Numbered from the stretch's first letter, positions 27,403 to 37,562 are shown. The stretch is DNA of 64,000 nt from Pseudoalteromonas sp. '520P1 No. 423' (GCF_001269985.1 NZ_BBZB01000001.1:3472001-3536000); one strand, 5' to 3'. Made by a program: numbers and translations. The notes: generated from the sequence alone by a model not told the origin.

Positions 27403-29526
27403 TTATTGCTGACCAACAGAGCTGATAATTTTAATTTGCTTTTCATCTGGTACTTCTTGATAAGAAACGACGCGTAAACCTGGTATTGTATTTTTAACAA
27501 ATCGTGATAAAACCGTTCTTAACATACCTGAGGTCAACAATATTGAAGGTTCACCTGACATTTCCTGGTTTTGATGTGCTTCACTAAGTGAGTTTTGCAA
27601 CCTCTCAGCAAGCCCAGGTTCTATGCCAGCACCTTCATCGCCTGCATTCTGAAGTGACTGATGCAACATCTGTTCCAACTCAGGAGCCAAAGTTATGACA
27701 GGTATTTCATTTGATGCGCCCGCAACGTCTTGGATTATTAATCTTCTTAGTGAAATACGCACTGCAGCGGTTAGTACATCAGCATCTTGGCTTCTTGGTC
27801 CGTATTCAACAAGGGTTTGTACAATTGAACGCATATCCCTAATTGGCACACCTTCATTCAATAAGTTTTGTAATACTTTTACGATAGTTGTGAGCGGTAA
27901 TACATCTGGCACTAAACCTTCAACTAAACGAGGATGACTTTTTTCAAGCATATCTAATAAGTTTTGTACTTCTTCATGACCTAACAATAAAGAGGCATTG
28001 TTATGTAAAAGCTGACTTATATGAGTTGCAACAACCGTTGCAGCATCTACAACTGTATACCCTAAAGATTGCGCTTCATCTTTTTGCTCAGGTGCAATCC
28101 AGACTGCATCTAAACCAAAAGCCGGATCTTTTGTTTCAATACCGGGTACAGAACCAAATACTTGACCTGGATTAATCGCAAGTTCATTGCCATGCTTAAG
28201 CTCACCAACACCAGTAGAAACACCCATTAAGGTAATTTGGTATGCGTTTGGATCTAATTCAAGATTATCTCTGATATGCACTGGTGGTACTAAAAATCCC
28301 AATTCTTGTGATAGTTTTTTACGTACGCCTTTGATTCGACTTAATAGCTCACCGCCTTGTACTTGATCTACCATAGGAATAAGTCTATAACCCACCTCTA
28401 AACCTATTACATCAACTTGTTGAACATCATCCCAACCTAGCTCTTTTTGCTCTTGCGCTGCCGGTACTGCAGCTCCAGCGGCATTTGTAGTTAATTGCCC
28501 ACCTGCAGCACTTTGCTCTGCTTGTGCTTGTTGTTTGTTAGCTTGTTTATGCCCATAATAACCAATAGCACCAATGATTAATCCTAAAGAAATAAAAGCT
28601 AAATGCGGCATACCAGGCACTAAACCCATAGTGATCATTATACCTGATGCAATATAAAGTGCTTTTTCATTACCTAATTGCTTAGATATTTGCTCACCCA
28701 TTTTATGTGATTCATTTTGGCGGGTTACAACAATGGCTGTACCAATTGACAATAGTAGAGATGGCAGCTGAGCAACCAGACCATCACCAATTGTTAGTAG
28801 CGTATATACTTCCATAGCGACATTAAATGACAAATCATGCTGGATCATGCCAATAAACAAGCCACCTACAATATTGATCACTAATATCACGATACCCGCG
28901 ATAGCATCGCCTTTTACAAATTTACTTGCACCATCCATTGAACCATAAAAATCAGCCTCTCGTGTTACTTCTCCACGTCGGTTTCTCGCTTCATCCGCAG
29001 TAATAAAACCCGCATTTAAGTCTGCATCAATTGCCATTTGTTTACCTGGCATAGCATCTAATGTAAAACGTGCAGATACTTCAGATATACGTCCTGCACC
29101 CTTTGTAATTACAACAAAGTTAATAATGATCAGGATTATAAATACAACTAAACCTACAGCATAGTTACCACCAATCACAACATTACCAAATGCTGCTATT
29201 ACTTGACCTGCGGCGTCGGAGCCATTATGACCTTCTAATAATACAACTCGGGTACTGGCAACATTTAAGGCTAGCCTCAATACTGTTGCGATAAGAATTA
29301 CGGTAGGGAAAGCACCAAAATCAACGGGTTTAAGTGTATAAACAGTGATTAATAATACGAGTAATGCTAAAGCGATATTAAAAGAAAACAGCATATCCAA
29401 TAAAAATGGAGGCATAGGCAATACCACCATAGCAAGCGCTGCTAAAACCAATAAAGGCGTACCAACCCCCTTAAGGTAATCCATTTTTTCATTATTTAAC
29501 TGAGTAAAAACCGCTTTCAAATCCAT
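27403..29526 (-). CDS. flhA: FlhA export gate protein
   Basis: A 707-residue protein with eight membrane spans in the first 330 residues (GVGTPLLVLAALAMVVLPMPPFLLDMLFSFNIA; the FHIPEP signature region NFVVITKGAGRISEVSARFTLDAMPGKQMAIDADLNAG) and a cytoplasmic domain that docks export chaperones. It forms the nonameric gate of the flagellar type III export machine. The ATG at 29526 is chosen because it gives the usual N-terminus; an in-frame start at 29571 would add 15 unusual residues (with a Cys-rich CNCSC stretch), and one 14 codons further in is also possible. Confidence 0.95.
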   Translation of the reverse strand: MDLKAVFTQLNNEKMDYLKGVGTPLLVLAALAMVVLPMPPFLLDMLFSFNIALALLVLLITVYTLKPVDFGAFPTVILIATVLRLALNVASTRVVLLEGHNGSDAAGQVIAAFGNVVIGGNYAVGLVVFIILIIINFVVITKGAGRISEVSARFTLDAMPGKQMAIDADLNAGFITADEARNRRGEVTREADFYGSMDGASKFVKGDAIAGIVILVINIVGGLFIGMIQHDLSFNVAMEVYTLLTIGDGLVAQLPSLLLSIGTAIVVTRQNESHKMGEQISKQLGNEKALYIASGIMITMGLVPGMPHLAFISLGLIIGAIGYYGHKQANKQQAQAEQSAAGGQLTTNAAGAAVPAAQEQKELGWDDVQQVDVIGLEVGYRLIPMVDQVQGGELLSRIKGVRKKLSQELGFLVPPVHIRDNLELDPNAYQITLMGVSTGVGELKHGNELAINPGQVFGSVPGIETKDPAFGLDAVWIAPEQKDEAQSLGYTVVDAATVVATHISQLLHNNASLLLGHEEVQNLLDMLEKSHPRLVEGLVPDVLPLTTIVKVLQNLLNEGVPIRDMRSIVQTLVEYGPRSQDADVLTAAVRISLRRLIIQDVAGASNEIPVITLAPELEQMLHQSLQNAGDEGAGIEPGLAERLQNSLSEAHQNQEMSGEPSILLTSGMLRTVLSRFVKNTIPGLRVVSYQEVPDEKQIKIISSVGQQ

Positions 29527-29746
29527 ACAACTACAATTACAAAAAATTGACACTTGCCTGAGTAAAGGCAATTATCATTCCATCTTTATAAAGTATTGAA
29601 TTAAAGTTCATACCTGTTCTAATGGGTTAGTGAGCAAATATAAATTTGGATAAATTATCAAGAGTTAGACGCTTGATTGAGTAATCGCTGACTATTGGGA
29701 TTGAAAGCACAGGCTTATAGTTCCAGACTAAACCTAAGTACCTGCA

Positions 29747-29762
29747 TGCAAGCAACGCACCT
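29747..29762 (-). promoter_or_regulatory. Candidate sigma-54 promoter of flhA
   Basis: On the minus strand AGGTGCGTTGCTTGCA has GG and GC at the required 10-base distance and a perfect TTGCA -12 box, but the -24 box is weak (AGGTGC against TGGCAC). It is about 220 bases before the chosen flhA start. The rest of the 29527-29811 gap shows no gene or RNA. Confidence 0.35.
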
Positions 29763-29811
29763 ATTGTATATTTAGACCATTTAGATTATTTATTTATTAG
29801 AATTGGTATAA

Positions 29812-30942
29812 TTACTGCTTAAACTCATCTGGGATTGGAAGCTTTTTACTTAATTTAGTAGGTCGTTGACCTCGTCCTTTTTTATATTGTTTTAGCTGAA
29901 AAACATATGCTAATACTTGTGCAACTGCAACAAATAGCTGATCTGGAATTTGCGCTCCTACATCTGTAAAGTGATGTAAAGATCTCGCTAATGGCGGTGA
30001 TTCTAAAACTGGCACTTCATGCTCTTTTGCTATTTTTCGTATTTGTAATGCCATTTGGTCTATGCCTTTAGCTAAAACTATCGGCGCCCCAGCTTTGTCT
30101 GTATCATATTTAATAGCGACAGCATAATGAGTAGGATTAGTTACGATAACATCAGCATCAGGTACATCTTGCATCATGCGTCGCTGTGACATTTCTCTTT
30201 GTGTTTGTCTGATCCTTGCTTTAATTTGCGGATCACCTTCACTATTTTTATACTCATCTTTAATTTCTTGCAAACTCATTTTTAACTGCTTGTTATGGTT
30301 CCATTTTTGAAATGGCGCATCTACTAAAGCAACGATAGTTAATGTACAAGATAAACCTAAAAAGACCCAAGCTAGAATAGTAAGAGAATGCTTTATATTA
30401 CTTGGGGCTGACTCTATACTTAGATGCAATATTTCATCAAAATAGCCCATAATAATAAAAATTGCGACGCCAGCGACCAGACCAAACTTTAATAATGCTT
30501 TTGTCAATTCAATCGCAGCCTGAGGTCCAAACATGCGACCAAAACCTTTGTAAATAGACATTTTACTTGCTTTAGGTGCAGCTGCGCCCCAGCTAAAATT
30601 AAAACCACCTAAAAAAGTATTTCCTATAAATGCGGCCGCTAAAATAATAGAAACAAACATGGCTAAACCAAACCAAAGCTCTCCTGCAACTTCACCCCAG
30701 GCAGAAAACATCTTAGTAGTATCGTAAGTTTCATTATGATTTAGACTCAGCATTCTTTTCATTACTTTTAATAATGCTTTACCAATATCAGGCCCGTATA
30801 TAATTAAAGAAACAGCAGACATAATTAAAACAAATGCAGTACCCGTTTCTTTAGAGCGGGCTATTTGACCTTTCTTTTTTGCGTCTTCTAAACGCTTGGC
30901 GGTGGGGTCTTCTGTTTTTTCTGCACCCGAATCTTCAGCCAT
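29812..30942 (-). CDS. flhB: FlhB export switch protein
   Basis: A 376-residue protein: basic N-terminus (TEDPTAKRLEDAKKKGQIARSKE), four membrane spans (about 30-210), and the cytoplasmic domain with the autocleavage motif NPTH (DVIVTNPTHYAVAIKYD, about 265-280). It changes export specificity from rod/hook to filament proteins when FliK reports hook completion. It is separated from fliR by the tandem repeat array at 30971-31247. Confidence 0.96.
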   Translation of the reverse strand: MAEDSGAEKTEDPTAKRLEDAKKKGQIARSKETGTAFVLIMSAVSLIIYGPDIGKALLKVMKRMLSLNHNETYDTTKMFSAWGEVAGELWFGLAMFVSIILAAAFIGNTFLGGFNFSWGAAAPKASKMSIYKGFGRMFGPQAAIELTKALLKFGLVAGVAIFIIMGYFDEILHLSIESAPSNIKHSLTILAWVFLGLSCTLTIVALVDAPFQKWNHNKQLKMSLQEIKDEYKNSEGDPQIKARIRQTQREMSQRRMMQDVPDADVIVTNPTHYAVAIKYDTDKAGAPIVLAKGIDQMALQIRKIAKEHEVPVLESPPLARSLHHFTDVGAQIPDQLFVAVAQVLAYVFQLKQYKKGRGQRPTKLSKKLPIPDEFKQ

Positions 30943-30970
30943 ACCTTACCTTTTATCAAGATTTTAAAAA

Positions 30971-31247
30971 TTAACTACAACCTACTAAATCACATATTAA
31001 TCGAATCATTTGATGCCATTGTAGATCTGTCTTACGCTGTAATTTTAATTCTTTAGTTCTTTAACTACAGCCTACCATGCCACATATTAATCGAACCATT
31101 TGATGCCATTGTAGATCTGTCTTACGCTGTAATTTTAATTCTTTAGTTCTTTAACTACAGCCTACCATGCCACATATTAATCGAACCATTTGATGCCATT
31201 GTAGATCTGACACACCCTGTAACTTTAATTCTATAGTTCTTAGCTCT
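30971..31247. repeat. Tandem array of three copies of the fliR 3' end
   Basis: Three direct repeats fill the fliR-flhB gap: 30971-31060, 31061-31150 and 31151-31247 (units of 90, 90 and 97 bases; the last has a 7-base insertion). The genuine end of fliR (31248 to about 31307) is the fourth copy. On the minus strand each unit still encodes the FliR C-terminus (DLQWHQMVRLICGMVGCS and stop in the second unit), preceded by about 33 non-fliR bases. The second and third copies are almost identical; the copy nearest flhB has decayed more. Confidence 0.92.
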
Positions 31248-32024
31248 TTAACTACAGCCTACCATACCACATATCAATTGAACCATTTGATGCCACTGAA
31301 GATCAAACTGTGCGGTGAAGTTACCTAATGTAGCCCATATGATGACTAAACCTGTTACTAAGGTAAATGGAAAACCGATAGAGAATATATTCAACTGGGG
31401 TGCTGCACGAGTCATCACACCAAATGACATACTAATGATCAACATAGCTGTTAATGGTGCTAAAGATAAAACGAGAGCAGTGGCAAATAACCAACCGCCC
31501 CAATTAGCTATTGTTCTATAGTTTTCGATATTCCACCAAGTGCCATCAATTGGGATCATAATAAAACTACTTACCACCATTTGTATCATCATTAAATGAC
31601 CACCATATATCCAAAAAAGCAAAGTAGCCAAAATCAAATAAAATTGACCTACAGCAGGTACACTTTGACCATTTGAAGGGTCTATTACTGAAGCAAAACC
31701 TAGACCTGTTTGCATTGCCAAAATTTGGCCGGCTAAAACAAAGGTATTTAATAACAAAATAGAAGCAAAACCGATAGCAACGCCTATCAGCAATTGCTGA
31801 ATCGCAACTAATACCATTTCTAATGACATTAAGTTAGTAAATTCAGAGGGTGGTATTGTTGGCATTGCAACAAAAGTGATTAACATAGCTAAGGAAATTT
31901 TAATGCGACTTGATACATTTTTTGCACCTATGCCAGCCATTACCATCAACATGCTAGAAATACGTATAAAAGGTAACATAAAGTCAGAAAGCCATTGTAT
32001 TATGATAGATACAGGATATTCCAT
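31248..32024 (-). CDS. fliR: FliR export gate protein
   Basis: A 258-residue, five- or six-span membrane protein (WLSDFMLPFIRISSMLMVMAGIG; LQTGLGFASVIDPSNGQSVPAVGQFYLILATLLFW; PQLNIFSIGFPFTLVTGLVIIW). FliR forms the export gate with FliP and FliQ. The length is normal. Its last 19 codons are the source of the tandem repeats downstream. Confidence 0.95.
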   Translation of the reverse strand: MEYPVSIIIQWLSDFMLPFIRISSMLMVMAGIGAKNVSSRIKISLAMLITFVAMPTIPPSEFTNLMSLEMVLVAIQQLLIGVAIGFASILLLNTFVLAGQILAMQTGLGFASVIDPSNGQSVPAVGQFYLILATLLFWIYGGHLMMIQMVVSSFIMIPIDGTWWNIENYRTIANWGGWLFATALVLSLAPLTAMLIISMSFGVMTRAAPQLNIFSIGFPFTLVTGLVIIWATLGNFTAQFDLQWHQMVQLICGMVGCS

Positions 32025-32034
32025 TGTACTTAAA

Positions 32035-32304
32035 TTACCCCATTACTGAAGGGATATTCATGATTATAGTTTTAAAAAAGTCGATAAGTTCTTGGGTTAA
32101 CCAATGACCACCAACAATCAATACAACTAAAGTAACTATTAAGCGAGGTAGGAAACTTAAGGTTTGCTCATTGATAGAAGTTGCAGCTTGAAATACTGCA
32201 ACAACTAAACCTATCAGTAAGCTTGGCACTATAATCACTGAAACAAGCTTTATAACTAAAAACAAAGCATCGCTCATTATTTCAACAACAACTTCTGGTT
32301 CCAT
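32035..32304 (-). CDS. fliQ: FliQ export gate protein
   Basis: An 89-residue, two-span membrane protein with the FliQ pattern (VVEIMSDALFLVIKLVSVIIVPSLLIGLVVAVFQAATSINEQTLSFLPRLI). It joins FliP and FliR in the helical gate. It begins directly at the end of fliP. Confidence 0.96.
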   Translation of the reverse strand: MEPEVVVEIMSDALFLVIKLVSVIIVPSLLIGLVVAVFQAATSINEQTLSFLPRLIVTLVVLIVGGHWLTQELIDFFKTIIMNIPSVMG

Positions 32305-33048
32305 TTAAACTCCCAAACCAAAACTTTTTGCGAGCGTGCCCATAACAAGTCCCCAACCATCGACTAAAACAAATAACATAATTTTAAATGGCATAGAAAC
32401 AATCATTGGGGATAGCATCATCATACCCATTGCCATCAAGATACTTGCAACTACTAAATCTACAATTAAAAATGGAATGAAAAACATAAAACCAATAATA
32501 AATGCAGTCTGTAATTCACTGGTAATGAATGCCGGTATAATGACTAAAAAAGGCGTATCTTCAGGTTTATCTAATTGAGTATGGCCTGCAATTTGAGCAA
32601 AGGTTTCTAAATCTTTAATTCTTGTTTGCGATAGCATAAATGCTTTTAATGGCTCTTTAGCTTCTGATAGCGCCTGTATTGATGTCATTTCCTCATTTAA
32701 ATACGGCGTGATTGCACGATCATTTATTTGATTATAAACAGGCCCCATAATAAATAAACTCATAAACAATGACATACCAACAAGTATTTGGTTTGAAGGC
32801 GTTTGCTGTAAACCAATGGCTTGTCGCAATATACCTAGAACAACGATTATTCTAGTAAATGATGTCATCATAATAACAGCTGCTGGAATAAAACTCAGCG
32901 CAGTCATCATAGCCAATACTTGCAACGTTACTGAATAGTCTTGTGAACCATCAGGATTTGAAGTAATAGTTAAAGCTTGTAATCCTTGATCTGCATATGC
33001 ATTGCCACAGACAAAAAACAACAGAATCACCATTATAATTTTATACAT
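32305..33048 (-). CDS. fliP: FliP export gate protein
   Basis: A 247-residue membrane protein with a cleavable signal peptide (ending near NAYAD) and the FliP signatures [33 protein letters not shown] and [43 protein letters not shown]. It forms the pentameric core of the export gate. The start overlaps fliO by 8 bases. Confidence 0.97.
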   Translation of the reverse strand: MYKIIMVILLFFVCGNAYADQGLQALTITSNPDGSQDYSVTLQVLAMMTALSFIPAAVIMMTSFTRIIVVLGILRQAIGLQQTPSNQILVGMSLFMSLFIMGPVYNQINDRAITPYLNEEMTSIQALSEAKEPLKAFMLSQTRIKDLETFAQIAGHTQLDKPEDTPFLVIIPAFITSELQTAFIIGFMFFIPFLIVDLVVASILMAMGMMMLSPMIVSMPFKIMLFVLVDGWGLVMGTLAKSFGLGV

Positions 33049-33448
33049 TTTTATTATTCTTTTGTTGTAAATTTGTTTTTTTCGGATTGAGTAATTGACT
33101 AAATGACTTTGCCAATTGCGGTATCTCTTTTGCTTCTAGTGGTTTTTCCAACTGATACAAGTAATTAATTGTATGAGGTGTCACCCCTAATAAATGCTGT
33201 TTATCGTCTATTTCAATCACAATTAAACGCTCTTTACTGCCAAGTGGAATAGAGCGAATAACCTTAAATTCATCCAGATTAGTCAGCTGTGGGTTAAACT
33301 TTTTAACCAAAATAGCCAAAATTACGATAATGCAAATAACAAGCGCAAGGGACATTGCCATCGACATCAAGTTTTGCATGCCTTCTTTCGCCGCAAATAC
33401 TAGATTTGATTGCAAAAATATACCAAGAAAAGCGAGGTACTTTATCAT
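33041..33448 (-). CDS. fliO: FliO, assembly factor of the FliP ring
   Basis: A 135-residue protein: signal-like N-terminus, one span ([25 protein letters not shown]) and a small cytoplasmic domain ([37 protein letters not shown]). FliO stabilises FliP during gate assembly. Overlaps at both ends (fliN 4 bases, fliP 8 bases) show translational coupling. Confidence 0.92.
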   Translation of the reverse strand: MIKYLAFLGIFLQSNLVFAAKEGMQNLMSMAMSLALVICIIVILAILVKKFNPQLTNLDEFKVIRSIPLGSKERLIVIEIDDKQHLLGVTPHTINYLYQLEKPLEAKEIPQLAKSFSQLLNPKKTNLQQKNNKNV

Positions 33449-33852
33449 CGTAATTTTTTGATCCTTTCAATTTGGCTAATTACATCTGTTAAACGAATAC
33501 CAAATTTATCATTTACAACAACTACTTCACCATGCGCAATCAAAGTGCCATTAACTAACACATCTAAAGGCTCACCTGCAACACGGTCAAGCTCAACAAC
33601 CGAGCCTTGGTTTAATTGCAGTAAATTTCTTATGCTAATGCGAGAACGCCCTACTTCCATTGAAATAGTCACTGGAATATCTAAAATAGTATCCAGCTTT
33701 CTTTTTTCATCAACAGTTAAGTCGGCTTTTTCATCGGTTAATTCTTCTAACTGGGCAACTTCGGCTTCACCACTCTGGCCACCTTCGTCATCACCTTCCG
33801 CTTCGGCTAGGGCTGCAGCCCATTCATCCATTGTATCTTGATCATCGCTCAT
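33445..33852 (-). CDS. fliN: FliN motor switch protein
   Basis: A 135-residue protein: acidic N-terminal part and the SpoA domain at about 55-135 (LDTILDIPVTISMEVGRSRISIRNLLQLNQGSVVELDRVAGEPLDVLVNGTLIAHGEVVVVNDKFGIRLTDV). It forms the base of the C-ring with FliM and takes part in CheY-P binding and export. Confidence 0.96.
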   Translation of the reverse strand: MSDDQDTMDEWAAALAEAEGDDEGGQSGEAEVAQLEELTDEKADLTVDEKRKLDTILDIPVTISMEVGRSRISIRNLLQLNQGSVVELDRVAGEPLDVLVNGTLIAHGEVVVVNDKFGIRLTDVISQIERIKKLR

Positions 33853-33906
33853 ATAAAAAACCTCTAAAACTTTCTAAAATAACTGTCTAAACTTAATTTT
33901 TGTGCG

Positions 33907-35001
33907 CTACCAGTCTAAATCAACACCTTCAGATAAATGTAAATCATCTTCTAACAATGACAACTCCGCATCTGAATCAAGCTTTTTACCGCCTTTGGTA
34001 AATACATGTAATTCAGACTTAACTGACTCTGGTCGTTTTATTTTTTCACTAATTTGAACTGCAATATTATCTCTTGAGCGACCCATTTTAGCGCGATATG
34101 TCGGTAAGTCTTCTATAAATACCGTAATATGCTCAGGCATATCAACAGGAATGACATCTCCCGTTTCAAGTTCCATTATTTGAGATAAGGATAAATCAAC
34201 TTCAAGCATACGTGTTGATAAGTCAACCTCAACATCCATAATTTCATCTCTTAACGCTTTACTCCAGCGTAAATCCGTATCTTCAGTATCAGATTGCACA
34301 CCCGCATCAAGTAATTCACGTATCGGTTCAAGCATAGAATAAGGTAAGGCAATATGAAAATCTCCACCACCACCGTCTAACTCAATATGAAAAGAGCTAA
34401 TAACAACAACCTCAGTTGGACTTACAATATTTGCCATTGCAGGGTTAACTTCTGAATCAAGGTACTCAAACGAGACATCCATAACAGGTGCCCAAGCGTC
34501 TTTATAATCTTCAAAAATAATTTTAAGTAGCATCTGAACGATACGACGTTCGGTTGGTGTAAATTCTCGACCTTCAATCTTGGCGTGGTATCGACCATCA
34601 CCACCAAAGAAGTTATCAACAAGAATAAATACTAAACGTGCTTCCATGGTAATTAAACCAGTCCCTTTTAAAGGTCTAAAACGCACCATATTTAAGCTTG
34701 TTGGTACAAATAAAGTATGGATATATTCACCAAACTTGATCATTTGTACACCATTAATTGATACCTCCGCAGTGCGACGCATCATATTAAATAAACTGAT
34801 CCGCATATGACGTGCAAATCGTTCATTTACGATCTCCAGGGTAGGCATTCGCCCACGAACAATTCGGTCTTGAGAAGAAAAGTCATACTGTATCGTACTC
34901 CCATCCCCGGATTCACTGCCGGCATCTTCTTCGTCTTCCTCGACCTCATCAACACCATGTAATAGCGCATCAATTTCGTCTTGGGATAATAAATCGCTCA
35001 C
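33907..35001 (-). CDS. fliM: FliM motor switch protein
   Basis: A 364-residue protein. The N-terminal peptide SDLLSQDEIDALLHG is the CheY-P binding segment, followed by the CheC-like middle domain (about 50-230; GTGLITMEARLVFILVDNFFGG) and a C-terminal SpoA domain (about 250-330). CheY-P binding here changes motor rotation. The C-terminal tail is acidic. Confidence 0.97.
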   Translation of the reverse strand: MSDLLSQDEIDALLHGVDEVEEDEEDAGSESGDGSTIQYDFSSQDRIVRGRMPTLEIVNERFARHMRISLFNMMRRTAEVSINGVQMIKFGEYIHTLFVPTSLNMVRFRPLKGTGLITMEARLVFILVDNFFGGDGRYHAKIEGREFTPTERRIVQMLLKIIFEDYKDAWAPVMDVSFEYLDSEVNPAMANIVSPTEVVVISSFHIELDGGGGDFHIALPYSMLEPIRELLDAGVQSDTEDTDLRWSKALRDEIMDVEVDLSTRMLEVDLSLSQIMELETGDVIPVDMPEHITVFIEDLPTYRAKMGRSRDNIAVQISEKIKRPESVKSELHVFTKGGKKLDSDAELSLLEDDLHLSEGVDLDW

Positions 35002-35013
35002 CCTATATCCTCA

Positions 35014-35547
35014 TTATTGCATTACAAAACCAGTAAAGAGTATTTTTTCAACTACTTTATTGCCTTCAATTTCACTTAGTGACTTTTGAACTTCTTGTAA
35101 AGACTTTGTTCTTAAATCAGCTTTTCCCGCACTTGTACTTAATGCATCCGCATTAGCAGTAGAAAAAATGCTTAATAATGTGCCTTCAATTAAAGGAATA
35201 TGTCTTTTGGCTGCTTCTTCATTTGCATCACCACGAACCAATAGTTGTACTTTAATTTGCACTAAACGATCTCGTCCAGCACCAGGTACATTAAAAACAA
35301 AAGGTCTTGGCATGCCAACATACAGTGCTGACCCCATTTCTGCAGTTTCACCTGATGGTGCTGCACTTTGTGTTTCTAATGATTCTTCAGCTAATGTTTC
35401 CTCTGTTTCAGGCGCATCATCACCAGACATTATGAAAAAAGCACCCGCGCCACCAGCAATTAAAACAACGATAGCGATTATAATGAAAAGCATTTTTTTA
35501 CTTTTACCACCACCCGTTTCTATTTCTAAATCATTTTCTTCAGCCAT
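35014..35547 (-). CDS. fliL: FliL basal body protein
   Basis: A 177-residue single-span protein: cytoplasmic N-terminus, membrane span (KKMLFIIIAIVVLIAGGAGAFFIM), Glu/Ser/Thr-rich linker and a periplasmic domain (ALYVGMPRPFVFNVPGAGRDRLVQIKVQLLVRG) with the stomatin-like FliL fold. It surrounds and activates stators. First gene after fliK. Confidence 0.94.
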   Translation of the reverse strand: MAEENDLEIETGGGKSKKMLFIIIAIVVLIAGGAGAFFIMSGDDAPETEETLAEESLETQSAAPSGETAEMGSALYVGMPRPFVFNVPGAGRDRLVQIKVQLLVRGDANEEAAKRHIPLIEGTLLSIFSTANADALSTSAGKADLRTKSLQEVQKSLSEIEGNKVVEKILFTGFVMQ

Positions 35548-35621
35548 TTATATTCCCTGATAGAGTCTTATCGTGTTATTCATTAATTATAACGGCTATC
35601 ATACCAATTTCATTGAATATT

Positions 35622-37478
35622 TTAAGCATAAAAATCAACTCCGCCCAGTTTATTTCCTGCAACTTTCACTGACGCTATCTCTTCATCATTTTCAGTACTG
35701 CTTAATGGCCCTGATTTTTGATTATCCTTTGTACTTTCCTGCTCGCTTTGACCTTGCTGCTGTTGATCTATATTGCTCTCCCCTAAATCAATACCTTGCT
35801 CAGCCAGCATTTCTCTTAATTTAGGCATTGAGTCTTCTAATAACTCTTTAGCCTCTTGGTTTTGCACAGAAAAATTAATTTGAGCTTGTTCTGCATCCGT
35901 ACGAATTCGAATTATCATACTGCCTAATTCAGGTGGGTCTAACCGAATATCTGCCTGGGGATTATGTTGGCTTAACATAAATGTGACACGTTCATTAAGC
36001 AATTTAGCAGCATCTGAGCGCGCTATGTTAATTGGCTGCTGTAATAATTTATCATTTTCTAATTTCTGATTTAATGATGTGCTAGTTTGGGTTGAAGTGA
36101 TTGAATTAGTTAAATCACTCACAGGGTCAAACTCTACATCCGTAATAGGCTGAGGCTCTAATTGTCTGATCACATCATTAAAAGTTGAATTTACATTTGA
36201 TTTATTTATTTGTGCTACCGCTGTAGTGTCGCTGTTAGGGCTGGTTACTTTAACTGTATTGCTCGATTCAGCTGAAGACTTAATACTAACTAAGCTATCT
36301 TCTTCAGCGACTAAATCATTATTTTCTGATGTATATGCATTTTGAAGGTTTGCATTGTCATTTTTATCTTTACCTAACGCAAAATTTTGTTCTATTTTTT
36401 TAGCCCCAGGATGAGTTATGTCACTTTTTATAGTACTTACCTGTGGTGCTATCACTGGAGTAGCCACAGCATTATTTTCAGGTGCGGCCTTTGCCATTGC
36501 TTGAACTTCAGGTTCAAACTCTAAAGGAGCTTCTTTTACTTGATTATCAGTCTCACCATTTAAGGATTGTGTTGGTATAACTTTCTCAGATTTAACGCCT
36601 TCCTTTGAGATAAACTCATCAACTTGTAATAAAATAGTACTTAGTTTATTTATTTCAGCCTCAATGTCACTTGAGGTTTTTTGCTTTTCCAATTCACCTA
36701 AAGCCGACTCTAGACTTTGTTTTAATTGTGATTTTTGTACTACAGAAAGTTCAGGAAGAACATGTTTTAACTGATTTATCACTGAGTCATTAAGCACTAT
36801 CTTGTTTTCACCGATTTTCTCATCTGTTTTTGAAATATAACTTGAAATATGATTCTCTTTTATACCTAACTCATCTTTTATACCTAAATCATCTTTTAAA
36901 CCTAACTCATCTTTTAGACCTAAATGATTTTTTATTGGAGTAACTGTAGCTTCCACTGCGGGCTCTTTGAGAGATATTTTAGATATATCAATTGCTAGTT
37001 CTAAGGTCAGTTTAGAGCTTTTAATTTCTGCATTATTAATAAGTGCTTCATCAGACACCTTTAAACTCATTTTATTTGATGCTTGAATTTGCGACAGAAA
37101 AGAATCATCTGAGTTATTAAGCGATTCAACATTTTCAGCTGTAAAATCCACGAACATTGGAATTTTTTCATTTTTTTCTATATTTACATCAGTGATTTTT
37201 TGATTTTTTTTATCTAATTGATTGACCTCATTAAGCTTGAAGACATCCAACTCTGATAAATTTGGCAATTTTTTGCCACTTTGCCCATTAATTTCGTCTA
37301 CAGTGTCGATATTGTTAGTTGAAGATATAGCAAGCGCATTAGCTTCTTCGGTTACATGTGCACTAAACATAGTTGCAAATAAATCGTCACCATCTTGCTT
37401 ACTGCCAATGTCATTTGCAGTACTTTGTTTTGAAATAGAATTATTTGAAATTGGAAGTGCTGTATCTATGCTTACCAT
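35622..37478 (-). CDS. fliK: FliK hook-length control protein
   Basis: A 618-residue secreted ruler. About 1-480 is low complexity and contains four six-residue repeats of the type LG(L/I)KDE (about residues 185-208). The C-terminal domain (about 490-590) has the FliK signature LLNERVTFMLSQHNPQADIRLDPPELGSMIIRIRTDAEQAQINFSVQNQEAKELLEDSMPKLREMLAEQG, the part that contacts FlhB. A good sigma-54 promoter candidate lies upstream, so fliK may begin its own transcription unit with fliL to flhB. Confidence 0.93.
   Translation of the reverse strand: MVSIDTALPISNNSISKQSTANDIGSKQDGDDLFATMFSAHVTEEANALAISSTNNIDTVDEINGQSGKKLPNLSELDVFKLNEVNQLDKKNQKITDVNIEKNEKIPMFVDFTAENVESLNNSDDSFLSQIQASNKMSLKVSDEALINNAEIKSSKLTLELAIDISKISLKEPAVEATVTPIKNHLGLKDELGLKDDLGIKDELGIKENHISSYISKTDEKIGENKIVLNDSVINQLKHVLPELSVVQKSQLKQSLESALGELEKQKTSSDIEAEINKLSTILLQVDEFISKEGVKSEKVIPTQSLNGETDNQVKEAPLEFEPEVQAMAKAAPENNAVATPVIAPQVSTIKSDITHPGAKKIEQNFALGKDKNDNANLQNAYTSENNDLVAEEDSLVSIKSSAESSNTVKVTSPNSDTTAVAQINKSNVNSTFNDVIRQLEPQPITDVEFDPVSDLTNSITSTQTSTSLNQKLENDKLLQQPINIARSDAAKLLNERVTFMLSQHNPQADIRLDPPELGSMIIRIRTDAEQAQINFSVQNQEAKELLEDSMPKLREMLAEQGIDLGESNIDQQQQGQSEQESTKDNQKSGPLSSTENDEEIASVKVAGNKLGGVDFYA
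36855..36930 (-). repeat. 18-bp tandem repeat inside fliK (four units)
   Basis: Four imperfect 18-base units (plus-strand form CTTTTATACCTAACTCAT) encode LGLKDE-LGLKDD-LGIKDE-LGIKEN. The unit is a multiple of three, so a copy-number change would alter the length of the ruler by six residues and keep the frame. Confidence 0.85.
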
Positions 37479-37562
37479 ATTTACCTCATTTATAAATCGC
37501 AGTTATTCAACGAATATGGTTTAAATCTAATTTTAACTTTATAAAGGTGCTATAGATTTAAA

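Noticed and set aside
30971..31247. Tandem repeats considered as a CRISPR array
   Set aside because: The units are contiguous copies of coding DNA from fliR, without separate short repeats and unique spacers.
33410..33841. 143-residue plus-strand open frame opposite fliN/fliO
   Set aside because: It lies antisense over the conserved fliN gene, has Ser/Thr-rich composition with no family pattern, and is a shadow of the real frames.
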